A DNA stretch of 64,000 bases from Brevibacillus laterosporus DSM 25 (GTDB lineage Bacteria; Bacillota; Bacilli; Brevibacillales; Brevibacillaceae), in contig NZ_CP017705.1 of NCBI RefSeq assembly GCF_002706795.1, positions 4,687,501-4,751,500 of the forward strand, written 5' to 3'. This document shows positions 1 through 8,699 of this stretch, piece after piece. The notes below the pieces were generated by a model. That model was given only the letters and a program-made list of their open reading frames with translations. It was not told the DNA's origin and made no database searches. Both the position numbers and the translations under genes were made by a program. Position 1 is the stretch's first letter, and every line of letters begins with the position of its first letter.

Positions 1-2
1 AT

Positions 3-98
3 TGGTCTGAGTTTTGGCAAACAAACGCTATTGACAGGATAAAAAACCATTTAATGGGCGCAGTCCAAAAGGCGCTAAAGGAAGCAGAATATAAGTGA
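3..98 (+). CDS. C-terminal end of a gene cut by the window edge
   Basis: An open frame enters from the left edge and stops at TGA 96-98. It supplies about 31 residues that begin WSEFWQTNAIDRIKNHL and end KALKEAEYK. The 3' end overlaps the GTG start of the next small ORF by a few bases, the coupling often seen in toxin-immunity pairs. RHS (YD-repeat) debris lies 4.6 kb downstream, so this could be the tip of a polymorphic toxin, but nothing in the 31 residues proves it. Function unassigned. Confidence 0.5.
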   Translation, partial: WSEFWQTNAIDRIKNHLMGAVQKALKEAEYK

Positions 99-403
99 GG
101 AGCAACACTTCTTTACGCACGATGATTATAGTGTTAATAGTCTTTGTTGCGATAATAGCATATTTTACTGTCTGGCCATGGGTTATGATATTTTTGGGAA
201 GTTCTTTATTATCAAATCCTCCACGTCCCGAAATAACATATGGTGAATTTCCATTTCGTTTGAAATATGAAATTAAAGGGAAATGGAGTGTTATTCAAGA
301 TACTTTAATATGTGAATATGATGGCATTGGAAGTAACGAAGGACAAGGTAAATATCGGGAATGGAAGGAGCATTTAGCCAGCGGAAAACAACAAATATTG
401 TAG
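95..403 (+). CDS. Small membrane-anchored hypothetical protein, possible immunity protein
   Basis: This 102-residue ORF starts at GTG 95, overlapping the stop of the preceding partial gene, and uses the purine-rich end of that gene as ribosome site. Residues about 9-37 form one long hydrophobic segment, followed by a soluble tail containing PRPEITYGEFPFRLKYEIKG. No family is recognised with certainty. The single membrane anchor, short length and translational coupling fit an immunity or accessory protein of an upstream toxin. That role is inference from position only. A terminator at 511-567 closes the unit. Confidence 0.5.
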   Translation: MRSNTSLRTMIIVLIVFVAIIAYFTVWPWVMIFLGSSLLSNPPRPEITYGEFPFRLKYEIKGKWSVIQDTLICEYDGIGSNEGQGKYREWKEHLASGKQQIL

Positions 404-510
404 TTGAAGATTGATGATTCAAAGAACTGCATGGGCTTCGCTACAGCCGTTTACGGGGAAAAGCAAATGTACAGGAGCAGGTGCTACTGACGGCAACTGT
501 ACAGAATATA

Positions 511-567
511 AAAAAGATCGCTCTTCACCTCGCTAAGAGTAGCTAAGGTAGAGAACGATCTTTTTTT
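511..567 (+). terminator. Rho-independent terminator
   Basis: The arms AAAAAGATCG and CGATCTTTTT pair, extended by CTCT/AGAG and ACCT/AGGT with small internal bulges, and the hairpin ends in a T7 run. It closes the two-gene unit at the left edge. The strand between 404 and 510 carries no convincing gene. Confidence 0.8.
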
Positions 568-699
568 ATGCACTTCGTCAACGAGACAATCAATACTGCT
601 TGAGGTTAACTAATAAATTGGTTTTCTTCGACAGCCTGGGGGAGCCAACATTAGTTGGTTCCTTTTTTTGTTTTGAAAAAATATTTGGTTTGAACCCCA

Positions 700-1185
700 T
701 TATTGTTGAGGGGCTTCTTTTGATAAATGAATTATCCATAGATGAAATTTCCAAATAAGCCACATAAATAGGATATAGCCGAAAAAGGAATAAAAATGCC
801 GCCATTCGCTGCTGTGGGTAAACCATCCCAGTTTTTCAGATATCTGTTCAATTCCAGCTGCTATTATGCCGGAAAACAGGACGATTCCCTTTCTTTGCCA
901 TGAGTTCATCGACTGCAAGCAATTCAGAAAGATAGCTGTAACAATCGGCAATATACACAGAGTAAACATAATATTGATTTTAAAAATATCGGGAAACGGT
1001 CTCACAGGAAAAGAATACAATTGCTTCTCCACAAAGATGAGATCCAGATAAGTTCCCAACCAAGAAACAAATATCATTGTTGGAACATAAGATTTAAGTT
1101 TCTCTCTAAAAGATGGCTGTTTTGGCCATGACCGCAAGTTCGATTTTTTCCAGTGTTTTACAGTATTTATGATAGATCTCCCCAT
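700..1185 (-). CDS. CBO0543-family multi-pass membrane protein
   Basis: A 161-residue membrane protein with about four hydrophobic segments. The blocks GTYLDLIFVEKQLYSFPVRP and HFYSFFGYILFMWLIWKFH are typical of the uncharacterised CBO0543 family of Bacillus-like Firmicutes. The family has no established function. The chosen start overlaps the end of the upstream DUF2515 gene by 80 bases, which suggests translational coupling; a start further inside is possible because the conserved part begins near residue 30. The product may sit in the membrane as a partner of the DUF2515 protein, but this is only suggested by adjacency. Confidence 0.65.
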   Translation of the reverse strand: MGRSIINTVKHWKKSNLRSWPKQPSFREKLKSYVPTMIFVSWLGTYLDLIFVEKQLYSFPVRPFPDIFKINIMFTLCILPIVTAIFLNCLQSMNSWQRKGIVLFSGIIAAGIEQISEKLGWFTHSSEWRHFYSFFGYILFMWLIWKFHLWIIHLSKEAPQQ

Positions 1186-2293
1186 TTACATTTTTTTCTT
1201 GGTTGATAAAGTAGGTTAAGATTTTCCAATCCTCAAACCAATCCCCGATTTCCGCTTCATCTTGCTCTATATTTTTCCAAGCGTACTGTAATTTTGGACT
1301 GAATAATCGATTGGCCCCAGCTTTCAATTGACAATCATCCATTCGCCTCTTATAGGGAGTTCCAGGCATAGATGGCACAGATTCGTTTACGTCGTTAAAC
1401 AGATGGGGCCAGTAATCTTTACGGGAACCCGTATGCGGATTATCCGCCGCCCAGTTTATTACGCCCTGTAGAATTTCAGAAGAGCCAAAAAGCACTGAAT
1501 ATAATCGTTTACCCAATAATATGCGTTCTTGAAGGGAAGCAAAATGATGAAGCGTTTGTCCGATAAGGTCAGGTACCTGCCCGGGAACCTTGTTCATATT
1601 GTTACAACACGGGAAAAGAATTTGATTTAAACTCAATAAATCCTGAACTTTGAACTCTTTCGTTTCCAGAACCGTTTTTTGATAATGGGGATTCTGTATC
1701 ACCCTTTTTTCCAGATAGCTCTGCTCGTTGATGACTAGGGCAATCGCCAGAAGATAGCGGTCTCCATTTTTCCAGAAATGATTCCACATAACCTCCATAA
1801 AGACGGATACATGAAAAAAAGAAAGCAGATAGAACAAGCTCGCTTCTCTTTTCAAACTTTCCTCATACAGCAAAAATTGAGGATAAATATCTTGGAAAAT
1901 CAACCAATTGCCGCGCTCCAAAAACAGAAAATAATCCTTCTGTTCCGCGTCGGAAAGTAATTTTGACAGAAGCTCTCCCTTCAAATCCGTCATATTCCAG
2001 CCGCCATTTCGCGACACCATGTGACCCAACAAGGCCCAGTGTATCTCTGGATGTTTTCGATAGTAGTCAAAATACGCCGTAGTCCGCGTTACATTGTTCA
2101 AGTTTAGCCGGCGTGTAGATTCTTTAATTTGACGAATCAATATTTGATCTTGTTCGGGTAATTCAGCTTCTTTCTTGAGAGGCTTGTTGACATCTTTCAA
2201 TCTCTTCTGCAATTCTTTGTTTATTTTAAGAAAAGGCGGAAATTGACTTTGTTTAAACCAGTCAAATTTCTTCTTCAGGATCCGGATTCCCAT
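1106..2293 (-). CDS. DUF2515 family protein (YppC-like)
   Basis: A 395-residue cytoplasmic-looking protein matching the DUF2515 family, to which B. subtilis YppC belongs. Recognisable blocks are NVTRTTAYFDYYRKHPEIHW, the Met-rich HMVSRNGGWNMTDL, and the C-terminal GTPYKRRMD with an NRLFSPKLQYAWKN segment. There is no signal peptide, and the biochemical role is unknown. A good ribosome site (GGGAGACGAGAAAGC) precedes ATG 2293. The gene lies divergent to the SqhC-type cyclase gene with only about 95 bases between the starts, so the two promoters must overlap and may be co-regulated, perhaps in sporulation. Confidence 0.75.
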   Translation of the reverse strand: MGIRILKKKFDWFKQSQFPPFLKINKELQKRLKDVNKPLKKEAELPEQDQILIRQIKESTRRLNLNNVTRTTAYFDYYRKHPEIHWALLGHMVSRNGGWNMTDLKGELLSKLLSDAEQKDYFLFLERGNWLIFQDIYPQFLLYEESLKREASLFYLLSFFHVSVFMEVMWNHFWKNGDRYLLAIALVINEQSYLEKRVIQNPHYQKTVLETKEFKVQDLLSLNQILFPCCNNMNKVPGQVPDLIGQTLHHFASLQERILLGKRLYSVLFGSSEILQGVINWAADNPHTGSRKDYWPHLFNDVNESVPSMPGTPYKRRMDDCQLKAGANRLFSPKLQYAWKNIEQDEAEIGDWFEDWKILTYFINQEKNVNGEIYHKYCKTLEKIELAVMAKTAIF

Positions 2294-2387
2294 GCTTTCT
2301 CGTCTCCCTTTTAAGAACCCCTCGTCTGAAAATGAATAGAGTGGATATAGGCATTACACTTGGGTTTTAGAAAGGTATGTTTGAAAT

Positions 2388-4280
2388 ATGAAAGAAAAAA
2401 TTGAATTAGAAATTAAACGTATAATCCATCTATTGCAAAAAGCTCAATCAGCTGACGGCGCCTGGCGTTATTGTTCGGAAAGCGGACCACTAACCGATGC
2501 ATATATGATAATCCTATTACGGACCTTGATGATTGATGACGAGGAGTTAATTAGAAGTTTGGCTGATCGCATTACCATAAGGCAGGAGAAAAACGGAGCC
2601 TGGAAGCTGTTTCATGATGAAGAGGAAGGAAATTTGTCTGCAACCATTGAAGCATACTATGCCCTGCTTTTTTCAGGGCACAGCCGGAAAACGGATGAGC
2701 ACATGCAATCAGCAAAGAAGTTTATATTAACCAAAGGTGGAATTTCGGAGGCAAGTATGCTAACAAAAATCCTTCTTGCCTTGACAGGGCAGTATCATTG
2801 GCAGGGATACTTTCAAATCCCGGTTGAAATCATCCTGCTGCCGCACTGGTTCCCCATCAATTTCTTCGATTTTGTCGGATATGCAAGAGTACACATCGAA
2901 CCCATATTGGTCGTTGCAGACCGCAAGTTCGTAATGAAAACAAAAAGAACACCAGACATGTCCGATCTTCGAAAAAACGACCTTCCAACAGCATTGGGCA
3001 ACCATCCATATCTGACAAATCAACGATCCCATGAATACCGTGCGCTTCTTAACACGATCTTGGATGGTTTCAAGAATCTTCCTTACCTTCCGTCGCAAAT
3101 CCATAATATGGCGCTACGTCAGGCTGAACGCTTTATACTGGAAAGAATTGAACCGGATGGAACCTTGTACAGCTATTTCACTTCCACGTTTCTTATGATA
3201 TTCGCTCTACTTTCCCTTGGATATTCGGCCAATCATCCAGTGATCACCCGTGCGATTTCAGGGCTGAAAGCAATGACTTGCCTGACCAATGGACATTTCC
3301 ATATTCAGATTGCGACATCAACGGTCTGGAATACCGCTTTATTGGCTCATGCTATGCAAGGAACCGGGGTCTCTGTATCTGAGCCTACAGTTCAAAACGC
3401 TGGCCACTATTTACTCTCTCGCCAGCATCATAAATATGGTGATTGGATGATGAAAAATCCTTTTGTTTTACCAGGGGGATGGGGTTTTTCCGATATCAAT
3501 ACCATCAATCCCGACGTCGATGACACAACGGCTTCATTAAGAGCAATAAGCAAATTAAGAGAAACAGACCCGACCTTCCACCATTCATGGGATCGAGGTC
3601 TCAATTGGCTGTTATCGATGCAAAACGCCGATGGAGGCTGGCCGGCATTTGAGAAAAATACGGATAAAAGAATAGTAAATTGGCTTCCTTTCGATGGAGC
3701 AGACGCAGTTAGTACAGACCCTTCTACGGCAGATTTAACAGGTAGGACTTTGGAGTTTCTCGGAAACAATGCAGGATTTACCAGCAGTCATCCCCAGATT
3801 CAAAGAGGGGTGAAGTGGCTTCTAAGCAACCAAGAAGCCAATGGCTCTTGGTACGGGCGATGGGGCATTTCTTACATTTACGGCACATGGGCAGCTGCTA
3901 CCGGCCTAATGGCTGTCGGAGTCTCTTCTAAACATCCTACAATTCAGAAAGCTGTACAGTGGTTATTAAAAATCCAGAATGAAGACGGGGGGTGGGGAGA
4001 GTCATGTAAGAGTGATATTGTTAAAACATATGTTTCTTTAGGTGCCAGTACACCTTCTCAAACCGCGTGGGGAGTGGATGCCCTCATTTCAGTGTTCCAA
4101 AAGCCAATTCCGGCGATTGAACGTGGAATTCAATTTTTAATTGACTCCGAAAAAAATCAGGACTGGACGCTCTCTTATCCGACAGGAGCCGGATTACCCG
4201 GCGGTTTTTACTTTCACTACCACAGCTACCGGTACATTTGGCCTTTGCTTGCTTTAGGTAATTATAAAAAGAAATATTAA
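2388..4280 (+). CDS. sqhC: Squalene-hopene / sporulene-type triterpene cyclase (SqhC)
   Basis: A class II terpene cyclase of 630 residues, the same length range as B. subtilis SqhC (about 632). The catalytic acid motif reads DVDDTTAS, with the Asp cluster at residues 376-379, against DCDDTTA in B. subtilis. Several QW repeats are visible: QNADGGWPAF, QEANGSWYGRWG and QNEDGGWGESCK. The C-terminal YHSYRYIWPLLALG block is also typical. Known family members protonate a polyene and close it to pentacyclic hopene or, in Bacillus, tetraprenyl-curcumene to sporulene. I infer the Bacillus-type reaction from closer similarity to SqhC than to the alphaproteobacterial enzymes. No prenyl-chain synthase lies nearby. 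It acts at the membrane face. Confidence 0.9.
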   Translation: MKEKIELEIKRIIHLLQKAQSADGAWRYCSESGPLTDAYMIILLRTLMIDDEELIRSLADRITIRQEKNGAWKLFHDEEEGNLSATIEAYYALLFSGHSRKTDEHMQSAKKFILTKGGISEASMLTKILLALTGQYHWQGYFQIPVEIILLPHWFPINFFDFVGYARVHIEPILVVADRKFVMKTKRTPDMSDLRKNDLPTALGNHPYLTNQRSHEYRALLNTILDGFKNLPYLPSQIHNMALRQAERFILERIEPDGTLYSYFTSTFLMIFALLSLGYSANHPVITRAISGLKAMTCLTNGHFHIQIATSTVWNTALLAHAMQGTGVSVSEPTVQNAGHYLLSRQHHKYGDWMMKNPFVLPGGWGFSDINTINPDVDDTTASLRAISKLRETDPTFHHSWDRGLNWLLSMQNADGGWPAFEKNTDKRIVNWLPFDGADAVSTDPSTADLTGRTLEFLGNNAGFTSSHPQIQRGVKWLLSNQEANGSWYGRWGISYIYGTWAAATGLMAVGVSSKHPTIQKAVQWLLKIQNEDGGWGESCKSDIVKTYVSLGASTPSQTAWGVDALISVFQKPIPAIERGIQFLIDSEKNQDWTLSYPTGAGLPGGFYFHYHSYRYIWPLLALGNYKKKY

Positions 4281-4660
4281 ATATCTCTTTATGTTTTTTA
4301 TGTTTCACAAGGGTCTATGGATAAGGTTTACACTCTGGATGAAAATGGACATCTTATGGTTTTCCGAGGCTTTTACCACTAATGAAATTCAATCTTGATG
4401 GGAGAATCAACGGTTCACTTAGAGATCCCACCCACATTTAAGTAACAATCTGCTTATTCGAGCAATCGTCGTTTAATATGATTATACGTCTGGTCATTTG
4501 CTATTTCATAATAAAGTGGAAGAGAACTAATGTTTTAACGGGAGATTCTGCATGCGGAGGAATGGGCCCTTTTTGCATGCTCAAAATCACACGGGCTGAA
4601 TCCTAACCAATTGGTTTCAGAAGGATTTCAAATAGATCAAGTAAAGAATGAGGATGATTT
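4281..4660 (+). other. Gene-free stretch with decayed fragments
   Basis: About 380 bases without an intact gene. A short fragment beginning GSMDKVYTLDENGHL can be read at 4315-4383 but has neither a start nor length. The stretch has many stop codons and leads directly into RHS debris, so I read it as eroded coding DNA, not a promoter region. Confidence 0.45.
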
Positions 4661-5460
4661 TTTTGATTGTTCCTGTAATTGACCCAGCTACCGAAAAGGT
4701 CAGAGAGAATTACGAATATGACAAGAGTGAGAATCTGGCAAGCTATACGGATCAAAAGGGAAATACGCGGAAATATACCTATACGCCATTCAATGAGCTG
4801 GATACGCTGCAGGTCTTATCGGGCAGTAGTAGAGACGGAGAAGAATACCTACGATCAAACGACACGCCAGCTCCTCACACAGCAAAACAACGATACGAAG
4901 GTTTCCTATACGTATGACGGTTTTTTACGCCCAACTTCTATGACCACATTTGGACGTACGTACGAACAAAGATACGAGGATGAAGATGATACCCCTGACT
5001 CGATTGTGTATCCAGATGGAACTGCAACAGCTTACACCTATGATGGGCTAGGACGCATATTATCCGTCAAACATCCAGGAATGGGCAAGATCACCTATGA
5101 GTACGACACGTCCACAACAGGGGATACCGTGCATGCCCAGTATCCAAACGGCACCAAAATCGAGAAAGGCTTCAACTCATTTGGCCAGACAACAGACGTG
5201 CAGCATTTCCAAACTAACAACAAAGCATGGGAAGAACAAAATCAATATTATGGCTTTTGGAAATCTAGTTGAAACAACGGTGAACCAATCTGCTTCCACA
5301 TTCGGCTACGATAAACTGGATCGGATCCGCAAGGAAAAAACACCGACAAGAGAACAAACGTACACGTACGACGAAAGCGGCAACCCCTAAAGTATTGTAT
5401 CAGCAAAATCACCAACAATCGAAGACAGCTCATACACCTACGATGCTCTAAACCGTCTCA
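4648..5460 (+). pseudogene. RHS / YD-repeat protein, 5' fragment, frameshifted
   Basis: YD-repeat motifs run through all three frames: NYEYDKSENLASYTD, KYTYTPFNELD, VSYTYDGFLRP, AYTYDGLGRILSV, ITYEYDT, STFGYDKLDRI, TYTYDESGNP and SYTYDALNRLKK. The reading frame shifts near 4845 and near 5255, and a TAA at about 5388 interrupts the third piece. RHS proteins are large secreted or cell-wall shells that deliver C-terminal toxin domains. Here the N-terminal part is missing and the body is broken, so no functional product is expected. Its C-terminal RHS core turns up separately at 6691-6878. Confidence 0.85.
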
Positions 5461-5494
5461 AAAAAACGCTTGGACATAAATCCAAGCGTTTTTC
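5461..5494. terminator. Strong symmetrical hairpin terminator
   Basis: AAAAACGCTTGGA pairs perfectly with TCCAAGCGTTTTT around a six-base loop, giving A-run and T-run flanks on both sides, so it can end transcription from either direction. It lies 49 bases beyond the stop of the stalk-domain gene on the minus strand. Confidence 0.85.
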
Positions 5495-5542
5495 GTATAT
5501 ACATTCTCTTTTAGGCTACGATTCACCAGTGCTTTAAACGCA

Positions 5543-6598
5543 TTATTTAGGCTGAATCAACGACTCCTGCTCAACCATAATTTTCACCGCTTGCCCAATT
5601 GCTGGTAGGCTCCTTGTTGTCATATGACCATAGAATCCATAGACTTTTGTCCCTTTACGCAAGTCCTCAGCTTTTAATCCGCTATTATCTTTTGCGTCGA
5701 TAATCGGGGTATCTTTTGCTAGATTTAATGCAATCATCTCAAAGGATTTGTCGTTAAGCTTCTCACCTTTAATCACTACCTGAACCGTTCCATCTGTCAA
5801 TGTTTTCGCTTCAACGACTTCACCTACTGTTCCTAGAACCTCTGAATCAGCCATTTTATCATTTACCACGATTTTCACTGCATTGGTCATAGGCGGAATG
5901 CTCGCAGTCATAGCCAAGCCATGCTCAACTTCAATTTCTTGCCCCAATTTCAAATCAGCTATTGTTAACTCTTTGCCATCCTGATTAACGATGCTTGTCT
6001 CATCTGTGATGTTTAAACGTACACCATTTGTGAACCCATTAACCATAATAGCTCCCTTGATAGAAGCATCTTTTTCTTCAATAGAGATGTTAGTAATACT
6101 ACCTTTTTTCATAGCCCCTTGAACTTGTTCACCAATCTTTATGGTGCCATCCTTCTCGATAATTACCTGTTGATGTAGCACTTTATCAAAGAAAGAAACT
6201 GGTACATAGGTTACTCCTGCTTTAGACTCTGGAGCAGATCCTAATTGCACGTACATTTTATTTACACTATATTGATCTTTTCCCACTGCTACTGCTGTCC
6301 ATTGTGCTCCTTTTTGCAATTCGGCACTCTTGGTTTCTGTATTCCAGGTAACCTGATAACCTAACTGGTCAGCGATTGTACGCAATGGTATCATTAGTAC
6401 ATTTTGTTTATTTGCGTATATGTCGATCTTCTGGTCTACTAGTTTACCATTAACATAAATAGCATGCTTAGAAGCTGGTTTTGTTAGTACATTGTTTGTT
6501 TGTAATTGTTGTGGAGTAGCGGCATAAGCTGAAATGGAGCTCGTAGCCACCACAGCGGTAATCAGAGCAGCACTTAACATTTTAAAAGTTTTATTCAT
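5543..6598 (-). CDS. Secreted stalk-domain (copper amine oxidase N-terminal-like) protein
   Basis: From ATG 6598, placed 8 bases after a GGAGG site, the product is 351 residues. Residues 1-27 are a Sec signal peptide with an AYA cleavage motif. The following region (IYVNGKLVDQ, LMIPLRTIADQLGYQVTWN, VYVPVSFF-like block) is the stalk or copper-amine-oxidase-N-like domain, which is common in surface proteins of Paenibacillaceae and is usually not an enzyme. The C-terminal 190 residues contain two similar beta-rich repeats, each with an ADLKLGQ / AEDLRKGTKVYG type segment. The gene has its own ribosome site and terminator and is intact, although it sits between two halves of a dead RHS gene. Likely role: cell-surface or sporulation-envelope protein. 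Confidence 0.75.
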   Translation of the reverse strand: MNKTFKMLSAALITAVVATSSISAYAATPQQLQTNNVLTKPASKHAIYVNGKLVDQKIDIYANKQNVLMIPLRTIADQLGYQVTWNTETKSAELQKGAQWTAVAVGKDQYSVNKMYVQLGSAPESKAGVTYVPVSFFDKVLHQQVIIEKDGTIKIGEQVQGAMKKGSITNISIEEKDASIKGAIMVNGFTNGVRLNITDETSIVNQDGKELTIADLKLGQEIEVEHGLAMTASIPPMTNAVKIVVNDKMADSEVLGTVGEVVEAKTLTDGTVQVVIKGEKLNDKSFEMIALNLAKDTPIIDAKDNSGLKAEDLRKGTKVYGFYGHMTTRSLPAIGQAVKIMVEQESLIQPK

Positions 6599-6690
6599 TG
6601 TGAATACCTCCATTTTCATTAACAAAATTTCCATTTTGTTTGATTCATACTCTTTGACGAGGTGTTTTTAACAAACGTTTCAGGAAAAGA

Positions 6691-6878
6691 AAAAAGTTTA
6701 TAACGGAGGATACGTATAAGGGGCAGGTGGATAATCCTTTGTCACTCAACAGGTATGCGTATGTCAGTAATAATATGTTGAGGTATGCTAATCCCAGTGG
6801 ACATATTCCAACACCTATGGAAGCCGCTGAAATGGCAGGACACATTTATAGTCAATCGGAGAATCTTTCTGGAGGTTG
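6691..6878 (+). pseudogene. RHS protein, 3' core fragment
   Basis: The readable peptide has the hallmark RHS core end: FITEDTYKGQVDNPLSLNRY followed by AYVSNNMLRYANPSGH. It continues with PMEAAEMAGHIYSQSENLSGGWK, a stretch often seen at the start of a C-terminal effector domain. It has no start codon of its own and ends abruptly where the sequence becomes the antisense of a DUF4179 gene at about 6878. It is most likely the other end of the RHS gene at 4648-5460. Confidence 0.8.
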
Positions 6879-7211
6879 GAAGTTCAACGTTCCATTCTCG
6901 TTTGCCACTTGCTTGTCAACCACATAAGCGCCATTTGACAAATATTGTGCCTGCTCATTATTTACTGGATTAAGAAATTTTAAAAATGTTTTATCTATTC
7001 CCATATATGCCGCTACAAAAGCTGTTGTTGTTAAACAAACCATCAGTACAGCAGACAGTACTGCAAATCTTAAACGTTTCACGGGAGTAAATCCTCTGTG
7101 TCTTTTGTTTTCATTCTGGCTTTGCACTAAAATGTTATGAAACATTTTTTCTTTTTGTTCGGTTTTTGGCGTAAGAGCTTCAAAAAGCCGATTAATATTT
7201 TTGTTACTCAA
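6879..7211 (-). pseudogene. Truncated DUF4179 anti-sigma-like membrane protein
   Basis: The start is TTG 7211, overlapping the stop region of the upstream sigma factor, as usual for ECF sigma / anti-sigma pairs. There is a cytoplasmic N-terminus with an NRLFEALTPKTEQKEKM-like region, one membrane segment (LRFAVLSAVLMVCLTTTAFV), then the first part of a DUF4179 domain (FLKFLNPVNNEQAQYLSNGA). The domain normally continues for well over 100 residues. Here it stops at about ANENGTLN, because DNA from the RHS core follows directly. The frame runs on to 6852 through foreign sequence. The product probably cannot act as a full anti-sigma factor. Confidence 0.75.
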
Positions 7212-7706
7212 GGTAATTCCCTCCTAAGTCAATTTTAAGGAGTTTGCGGCCTCTAGATAGTTGTGTTTGGATCGTGCTTTCTTTGTGTCCTAACATCTCT
7301 GATATTTCTTTTACCGAGTACTCCTCGAAATAGTATAGGTACAACTGTTTTGTATTTTTCGGGAAGTGAAAGCAGTCTTGCAAGCCACCTCCCCCGATGA
7401 CTCATTACCATTCCAAGAAGAAACTTCCGGTAAAGCGTCTAAAGCAACACGACGGGTTTTCCACCAATTTTTTAGAACGTCTTTACAGTAATTTCTGGTG
7501 GTTACCATCAACCAGGCTTTTTCATGCTCGTAGTCATTGAAAATCATTTGAGATTTGATTAGTTTAATAAATACAGATTGAACAGCGTCTTCTGCATCAA
7601 CGGGATTTTTCAAATATATATAGCACAACCTGTAAACTAGATCTGCATGCCGTTGATATAGTTCGGCCAATTCTTTATCCGTACGCAATAAAGAATTGTT
7701 TTCCAT
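7204..7706 (-). pseudogene. ECF-type sigma-70 factor with two frameshifts
   Basis: The gene starts at ATG 7706 behind AGGAGGCGA. Region 2 is intact in frame 1 (DLVYRLCYIYLKNPVDAEDA, VQSVFIKLIKS, KAWLMVTTRNYCKDVLKN). Near 7385 the homologous frame shifts to one reading LSLPEKYKTVV, and near 7345 to another reading LYLYYFEEYSVKEISEMLGH and KESTIQTQLSRGRKLLKID, which is region 4. It ends at TAA 7206-7204, overlapping the DUF4179 start. Full-length production would need two corrections, so it is either a decayed gene or two sequencing errors. The truncated partner next door favours true decay. Confidence 0.8.
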
Positions 7707-7730
7707 TTTTTCGCCTCCTACATATAACAC

Positions 7731-8499
7731 GATTAGTAACTCGAAAATATCCCATTCTCGGTTAAATTTTTTTAACTGTTATATATTTTAATATCAGTTT
7801 TACTTATTTTTTTCATGAAATTAGTGATCGCCTGGCTGGGCACCAGCCCTGCTGAGTTAGTTGTCTAGTTGTTACGATTCATCTGTACTGAATAGATGTC
7901 TCAAAATGGGCGTGATTCAAATCGGTTACACGCTCGAAAACAAAAACAATGTTGTGTGGCTTCAGGTAGTAATTCGTATAGCTGAGCTGAGTTAGTTCCC
8001 GATTGAACCGTTCAATGCATCTTCAAAAACTTACGTAGAAATACAGATGCTTAGTCATGGTAATCACCTCTTTCCACACCTAAACGTAGCAAAAGGGGTG
8101 TAGGACAAAAAAACTAGAGACTTGAGACAAAAAAATAAGCCCCCAAATGGGAGCCTGTATATATGTTCGGCAAAACAATTATATCTTGGGCTTGCCAGGA
8201 GGGGGTATCGGAAGATGAACACAATGAAAGAACTTTTAAAAGAGTACAAGAAACAACAAAGAATTAAAAAAAGCATACGCTAATCTATGAGCAACTAACA
8301 GCAATGTGGCTAACCATCGTTTTGTGGTTTTTGTTTATTGGTATGAAAGCCGTGCAGTGAAGCCCACTTTTGCAGGTGGCTGTTATGAGTTCATTAAAGG
8401 AGTCAGATCATTTACATAGAATATATTGCCTATGGGCACAGGGACACAGCAAATACCCCGCCATTGATAGCCTGGCGGAATATTATCAAGTGTTTTTTA
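7731..8499. other. Gene-poor stretch with possible phage debris
   Basis: No ORF of convincing length. On the plus strand a 22-residue ORF (8215-8283, MNTMKELLKEYKKQQRIKKS) follows an unusually good AGGAGGGGG site. It resembles the N-terminus of small phage-type sigma-like or ArpU-like proteins, but it stops early. The rest shows many stops and no repeats, so I read it as eroded accessory DNA. Only the 22-codon ORF deserves a second look. Confidence 0.35.
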
Positions 8500-8690
8500 A
8501 TTAATTTTTTCTTTCCTTGGTAAGCACAGCATAATGATCATCGCTAAGTGGTGACCGCCTGGTATAGTTCTGAGTCTTTCACCAAACTCTGCTGCCTCTG
8601 GCCGGCCTCCTCAATTTCATCTACAAAAAGGTAGTATCCAGAACAGGTTTTCCGTTCCGTAAATCATACAGAAAATACATATTTTTGAGA
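8500..8690 (-). pseudogene. Possible remnant of a GyrI-like effector-binding domain
   Basis: On the minus strand two frames carry pieces of one apparent protein: PEAAEFGERLRTIPGG in one, then DDHYAVLTKE in another, with YDLRNGKPVLDTTF nearby. The RTIPGG...YAVLT pattern is characteristic of GyrI-like effector-binding domains of MerR- or AraC-type regulators. The frames do not join and no DNA-binding domain is visible. Low-confidence relic. Confidence 0.35.
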
Positions 8691-8699
8691 TTCTCATCC

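Noticed and set aside
8064..8276. 70-codon minus-strand ORF
   Set aside because: Phe/Leu-rich translation of AT-rich DNA, no ribosome site, opposite a better short plus-strand ORF.
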